From Streptomyces maremycinicus (lineage in GTDB: Bacteria > Actinomycetota > Actinomycetes > Streptomycetales > Streptomycetaceae): a stretch of DNA of 64,000 nt. The notes under the pieces were generated by a model. It was given only the letters and a program-made list of their open reading frames with translations, was not told where the DNA came from and did not search any database. Numbering within the stretch: position 1 is the first letter of the stretch; every line of letters begins with the position of its first letter. Made by a program: the position numbers and the translations under genes. The stretch lies in the NCBI RefSeq assembly GCF_001184025.1, contig NZ_BBYG01000017.1:186001-250000 (forward strand), in the 5' to 3' direction. Positions 60,419 to 64,000 of the stretch are shown piece after piece.

Positions 60419-61759
60419 TCAGACGCCCGGCGTCGCGCTCACCACGCCCGCCGCGACCGCCGCGCCCAGGGTCGCGTGGTCGGCGGCCGTCCGGTCGGCG
60501 TAGGACAGGGCGAAGTCGGCGACGGCGCGTTCGAAGGTGTCGGCCCCGCCGAGGTAGCCGGCGATGGCCATCCGGTCGCCGGACCGGGCGTGGGCGCGGG
60601 CCAGGGCGGTGCCGCACAGCCGGCCGTACGCCGTCAGCTCGGCCGGGGACATCCCGGCGACACCGGCCGCGCCCTTGGGGTCGCGCAGCTGACGCCAGTA
60701 GAAGGCGCGGCTCTGCGGCCCGGTCGTCCAGCCCAGGAAGACGTCCGCGGCGGCCTGGAGCAGCCGCTGCCCGGCGACGACCCGGTGCCCGGGATGGATG
60801 TAGGGGCTGCTGGGCAGATGCGCCTCCAGGACGGACGCGCGGGCCTCCTTGATCTGGAGGAACAGCGGGTCGTCGGTGTCGCGCCCGGCGAGCAGCACGA
60901 TGAAGCAGCGGGTGCCGACGCTGCCGACGCCGACCACCTTGCGGGCGGCGTCGACGAAGCGGTAGCGGTCCAACAGCAGCCGGCGCTCCTCGGTGAGGGT
61001 GGAGCGGTAGTCGCTGAAGATCTTCCGCAGGGCGGCGCTGTCGGAGGCGCCCGCGGGTTCGATCAGCGGTGGGTCGTGGATGATGCGGCGGCGGCCGTCG
61101 ACGACCTCCGTGAGTTTGCCGAGGGCCTGGAGGCTGGTGCGACGGCGGGCGCGGGTGAGACTGCCCTCGGTGCGTCCGCGATGCCGGGCGGAGCGCAGCA
61201 GGGGCAACAGCCGTTCGGCGTCGATGCGCTGGTACCAGACGGCGAGTTCGTCGAGCCGGGACAGCCGGCGTACGGCGGTGCGGTAGGCGGCCACGGTCTC
61301 CAGGGCGGCGCGGTGCACCCTCGGCTCGGGGTGGCCGTTCTCACGGGCGGCCACGGCGACGGAGGCGGCGAGCCGTTTGACGTCCCATTCGAAGGGGCCG
61401 GGGAACGTCTCGTCGAAGTCGTTGAGGTCGAAGAGGAGTCCCCGCTCCGGGGAGGCGTACAGACCGAAGTTGAGCAGGTGCGCGTCGCCGCACAGCTGCA
61501 CCGTCAGCCCGGTGTGCGGCTGCGACGCCAGATCGGCGGCCATGACGGCGGCCGCGCCGCGCAGGAAGTCGAACGGGGAGGCGGTCATCCGCCCGTAGCG
61601 GATCGGCAGCAGCTCGGGGAGCCGGTCCCGGCCCTGCCGCTCCAGCACCGCGACCGGGTCGGGCCGGTCCACGGACGGGATCCAGAGGGCGTGGGCGGAA
61701 CGGGAGACGCGTTTGCGGGCGTCCTTGCCGCGCCGGCCACGCTCGGCGGGGGTGGTCAT
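60419..61759 (-). CDS. DUF2252 protein
   Basis: 446 aa, soluble. Kinase-like (aminoglycoside-phosphotransferase-like) features: LPIRYGRMTASPFDFLRGAA, LCGDAHLLNFG with Asp, LLFDLNDFDET and PGHRVVAGQRLLQ. The catalytic activity of DUF2252 proteins is not established. ATG 61759 opens a basic segment (ERGRRGKDARKRVSR). Monocistronic; its stop abuts the repeat array at 60406. Confidence 0.9.
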   Translation of the reverse strand: MTTPAERGRRGKDARKRVSRSAHALWIPSVDRPDPVAVLERQGRDRLPELLPIRYGRMTASPFDFLRGAAAVMAADLASQPHTGLTVQLCGDAHLLNFGLYASPERGLLFDLNDFDETFPGPFEWDVKRLAASVAVAARENGHPEPRVHRAALETVAAYRTAVRRLSRLDELAVWYQRIDAERLLPLLRSARHRGRTEGSLTRARRRTSLQALGKLTEVVDGRRRIIHDPPLIEPAGASDSAALRKIFSDYRSTLTEERRLLLDRYRFVDAARKVVGVGSVGTRCFIVLLAGRDTDDPLFLQIKEARASVLEAHLPSSPYIHPGHRVVAGQRLLQAAADVFLGWTTGPQSRAFYWRQLRDPKGAAGVAGMSPAELTAYGRLCGTALARAHARSGDRMAIAGYLGGADTFERAVADFALSYADRTAADHATLGAAVAAGVVSATPGV

Positions 61760-62001
61760 CCGCGTCGCCTCAGCACCACATCCGCCTCCCGGTCCAACGG
61801 CGCTTCCCGGTCTCCGACACTTCCCGTCGCCCGAAACGTCCCGGCCCCCTGTTGGCAGTGAAGGCCCGGCGGGGGCCGACCGCATGCCGGGTAAGTCGAA
61901 CGGGTGACACGGGCGCCGGGACCCGATTGTCAGTGCCGTCGGGGAGGATGCGGGCACAGGCGAGTGCCGGACGGCGGGGCGACGACGGGTGGAGGCCGGT
62001 A

Positions 62002-63198
62002 ATGGGTGACGGGCTGCGGTACATCGGCGTGGCGGAGCGGCGGGCGCGGCTGGCCCTGCGGCACCGGCTTGCCCCGCGGGCGCGGGTCGCGACACCCGAG
62101 GCGGTGGCCGACGCGCTGCTCGCCCTGCACGGCTCGGACCCGGCGACGGTGTACCTGGCGATCGGCGCCCGCCTGGTCGACCCGGCGGCGACGGTGGCGG
62201 AGACCGACCGGGCGCTGTACGCGGACCGGTCCCTCGTCCGGATGCACGGTATGCGGCACACCGTCTTCGTGTTCCCGACGGAGTCGACGGCGGTCGTGCA
62301 CGCCTCGACCGGCCTGGCGGTCGCCGCGCGGGAGCGGGCCACGCTGGTGAAGGACATGGCGAAGGCCGGCGCGCCGGACGCGGCCTGGCTGAAGGAGGTC
62401 GAGGAGTCGGCGCTGGCCGCGCTGGCCCGGCTCGGCCAGGCGACCGCGGCCGAGCTGGCCCGCGAGGAGCCACGTCTGCGGGAGCAGTTCGTGTACGCGG
62501 CGGGGAAGCCCTACGAGGGCGTCCACACCGTCGTGACCCGGCTGCTGAGGGTGCTGGGGGTGGAGGGCAAGGTGGTCAGGGGGCGCCCGCTGGGCTCGTG
62601 GACGTCGAGCCAGTTCCGCTGGGCCCTCGCTCCCGAGCACGCCGAACTGCCGGTGGTCGCCGCCCAGTCGGAGCTGCTGCGGCACTGGCTGGCGGCGTGC
62701 GGGCCGGCCACGGAGGCCGATCTGAAGTGGTGGACGGGCTGGAAGGTGACGGACGTGCGCCGGGCGCTGACCGCGATCGGGGCGCGCGCGGTGACGCTGG
62801 ACGAGGGGACGGGGTACGTCGTCGAGGACGACGTGGACGCCGTGCCCTCCCCCGGCGAACCCTGGGCGGCCCTGCTGCCCGGCCTCGATCCGACGGCCAT
62901 GGGCTGGCAGGGCCGGGACTGGTATCTGGCCCCCGAGCTGCGCCCCGGCCTGTTCGACTACAGCGGGAACGTGGGCCCGACGGTGTGGTGGAACGGTCGG
63001 GTGGTGGGGAGTTGGGCCCAGCGGGCCGACGGCGAGATCGTATGGCGGATCCTGGCCGACGGGGACGGGGACGAGGCCGGGGGCGGCGAGGCGCAGGCCG
63101 CGATCGAGGCGGAGGCGGCGCGGCTGGCGTCCTGGCTGGGGGCGACCCGGGTGACACCGAGGTTCCGCACGCCGGTGGAGAAGGAACTGGTGAGGTGA
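62002..63198 (+). CDS. Winged-helix DNA-binding domain protein (AlkZ/YcaQ-like, HTH_42)
   Basis: 398 aa. Blocks RRARLALRHRLAPRARV, LRVLGVEGKVVRGRPLGSW and LRHWLAACGPATEADLKWWTG resemble actinobacterial winged-helix proteins related to AlkZ/YcaQ DNA glycosylases, and SGNVGPTVWWNGRVVGSWAQ matches their C-terminal part. The catalytic QxQ/QxD motif of AlkZ is not evident to me, so glycosylase activity is not claimed. ATG 62002 has GGAGG about 9 bases upstream. Confidence 0.82.
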   Translation: MGDGLRYIGVAERRARLALRHRLAPRARVATPEAVADALLALHGSDPATVYLAIGARLVDPAATVAETDRALYADRSLVRMHGMRHTVFVFPTESTAVVHASTGLAVAARERATLVKDMAKAGAPDAAWLKEVEESALAALARLGQATAAELAREEPRLREQFVYAAGKPYEGVHTVVTRLLRVLGVEGKVVRGRPLGSWTSSQFRWALAPEHAELPVVAAQSELLRHWLAACGPATEADLKWWTGWKVTDVRRALTAIGARAVTLDEGTGYVVEDDVDAVPSPGEPWAALLPGLDPTAMGWQGRDWYLAPELRPGLFDYSGNVGPTVWWNGRVVGSWAQRADGEIVWRILADGDGDEAGGGEAQAAIEAEAARLASWLGATRVTPRFRTPVEKELVR

Positions 63199-63321
63199 CC
63201 CCCGGCCCTGTGGCCGCCGGAACTCCTGGGAGCCGGACTGCCGGAAGTGTCCTGAGGGGGACTTCTGAGAGGCGGACCGCGGGGCCGGGTCACCGAGTCG
63301 GGTCACCGGGCCGGACGCCGA

Positions 63322-63355
63322 CGCCGGGTGCCGTCGCCAGGAACGGCACCCGGCG
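63322..63355. terminator. Bidirectional terminator
   Basis: CGCCGGGTGCCGT (63322-63334) and ACGGCACCCGGCG (63343-63355) form a perfect 13-bp stem with an 8-base loop between convergent genes. Confidence 0.85.
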
Positions 63356-63361
63356 CGCGGT

Positions 63362-63676
63362 TCACCTCGTGTACCGCAGCAGCGCCCGCACCATGTGGCA
63401 CGTCGTGTCCGACGGCGCGTGCACGCCGATCAGCTCCGCCGTGCTGCGGATCTTCTCGTTACGGGCCTGGTTCGGCATATACACGCCCAGGTCGAGCAGG
63501 GCGATGGCGAGGCGCATCGCCTTGAGGCGACGGTTGTGCGTGACGTACCAATCGCGCGGTCGCCCGGGCGGCAACGGCCGCTTCTCGACGGGTACATAGG
63601 GCAGATCGAGCTGGACGGATCGCTTCGCGGTGGACTGGGTCGGCAGCGGCTTCGGCTTCAGTGCGGCAGCGGGCAC
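63362..63676 (-). CDS. Conserved hypothetical protein (104 aa)
   Basis: Basic protein: Pro/Lys-rich start (ALKPKPLPTQSTAKRSVQL), then PPGRPRDWYVTHNRRLKAMR and LLDLGVYMPNQARNEKIRST. No signal or membrane span, one cysteine. AGGAGG (63683-63688) touches the ATG at 63682 with no spacing but is 6 bases from GTG 63676, so GTG is taken as the start. Similar proteins exist in other streptomycetes as far as I recall, with no assigned role. Confidence 0.75.
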   Translation of the reverse strand: MPAAALKPKPLPTQSTAKRSVQLDLPYVPVEKRPLPPGRPRDWYVTHNRRLKAMRLAIALLDLGVYMPNQARNEKIRSTAELIGVHAPSDTTCHMVRALLRYTR

Positions 63677-63818
63677 AGGCATCCTCCTGTCGCGGTCAGG
63701 GCCCGGTCCGGAACCTCCGGCGAACCCTCGAACACTGCTTCTATTCTACTGCCCACCACTGACAAACGCCCCTGATCACAAGGGCTTTCGGGTCCTGTGA
63801 CCGGCTACCGTGAGCCGC

Positions 63819-64000
63819 ATGGAGATCTGGATCAACCCCGCCTGTTCCAAGTGCCGCAGCGCCCTCACCCTCCTCGACGCCGAGGGCGCCGACTACACCG
63901 TCCGCCGCTATCTGGAGGACGTGCCGAGCGAGGACGAGATCGCGGCCGTGCTCGACCGCCTCGGCCTGGAACCCTGGGACATCACCCGCACCCAGGAGGC
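63819..64000 (+). CDS. ArsC/Spx-family protein (N-terminal part)
   Basis: Cut by the right edge after about 60 codons: MEIWINPACSKCRSALTLLD, then YTVRRYLEDVPSEDE. The thioredoxin-like fold with CxxC (CSKC) near residue 9 resembles ArsC arsenate reductases and Spx-type regulators; ArsC proteins usually have only the first cysteine. ATG 63819 is 7 bases after TACCGT and has no Shine-Dalgarno: probably leaderless. Reductase activity cannot be judged from this fragment. Confidence 0.85.
   Translation, partial: MEIWINPACSKCRSALTLLDAEGADYTVRRYLEDVPSEDEIAAVLDRLGLEPWDITRTQE

Noticed and set aside
1..64000. A new defence system, biosynthetic cluster or mobile island
   Set aside because: Gene content is the conserved Streptomyces core; no change in codon bias, no integrase, transposase, nuclease-helicase pair or synthase was seen. 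tRNA and rRNA genes were also looked for and not found.

Overview
The window is a single stretch of very GC-rich (roughly 70 percent or more), high-density actinobacterial chromosome. Third-codon GC bias, frequent GTG starts, the gene families and the gene order all point to Streptomyces. From memory the order follows the S. coelicolor core region running from the cytochrome oxidase genes (around SCO2155) past aceE (SCO2183) to glnA (SCO2198). I see no rRNA, tRNA, CRISPR array, prophage, insertion sequence, biosynthetic gene cluster or defence island. It is mostly conserved core housekeeping and envelope sequence; the unusual material is in fusions, intergenic repeats, operators and translation starts.

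0-9.4 kb: an incomplete Ig-domain lipoprotein, the aa3 oxidase operon ctaC-ctaD-ctaF (minus strand, GTGA overlaps), a cysteine desulfurase fused to a TusA-like domain, an adenosine-kinase-type PfkB kinase, a large repeat-bearing membrane protein and an ErpA-type Fe-S carrier. 9.6-21.7 kb: nadA behind a palindrome-rich leader, a PQQ-propeller Ser/Thr kinase, an RND transporter, a DesK/NarL-type two-component pair, then pspA-pspAA divergent from a DUF3043 gene and a methyltransferase that appears to start at CTG. 21.8-30.7 kb: cobalamin nucleotide-loop assembly (cobU fusion, cobT, cobS) interleaved with an MprF-like DUF2156 protein, a rhomboid-like protein and other envelope genes, and a GH114-like lipoprotein.

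31-40 kb: central metabolism: pepA, lpd, sucB, a FadR-type GntR regulator and aceE. A near-perfect operator palindrome sits over the aceE promoter. 40-49.3 kb: WYL and NsdA-type regulators, a PGRP amidase, a MarP-like periplasmic serine protease, a GNAT enzyme, a TIGR01777 epimerase and an FAD amine oxidase. 49.5-54.9 kb: lipB and lipA, which supply lipoate to the dehydrogenase complexes encoded upstream, then small membrane proteins and glnA preceded by a clear GlnR box. 55-64 kb: a frameshifted HEAT-like gene, htpX-pspAB (the second half of the psp envelope-stress module), an alpha/beta hydrolase, DUF2252, a winged-helix protein and the start of an ArsC/Spx-family gene at the right edge.

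Themes that recur: many intergenic spaces between convergent genes contain short tandem repeats or strong bidirectional terminators; two dispersed repeat types each occur twice; about ten genes look leaderless (TAnnnT-like -10 box 6-9 bases before the start codon, usually with no Shine-Dalgarno). Coordinates of starts were chosen from codon, ribosome-binding-site and family-length arguments made by eye; no database search was possible.
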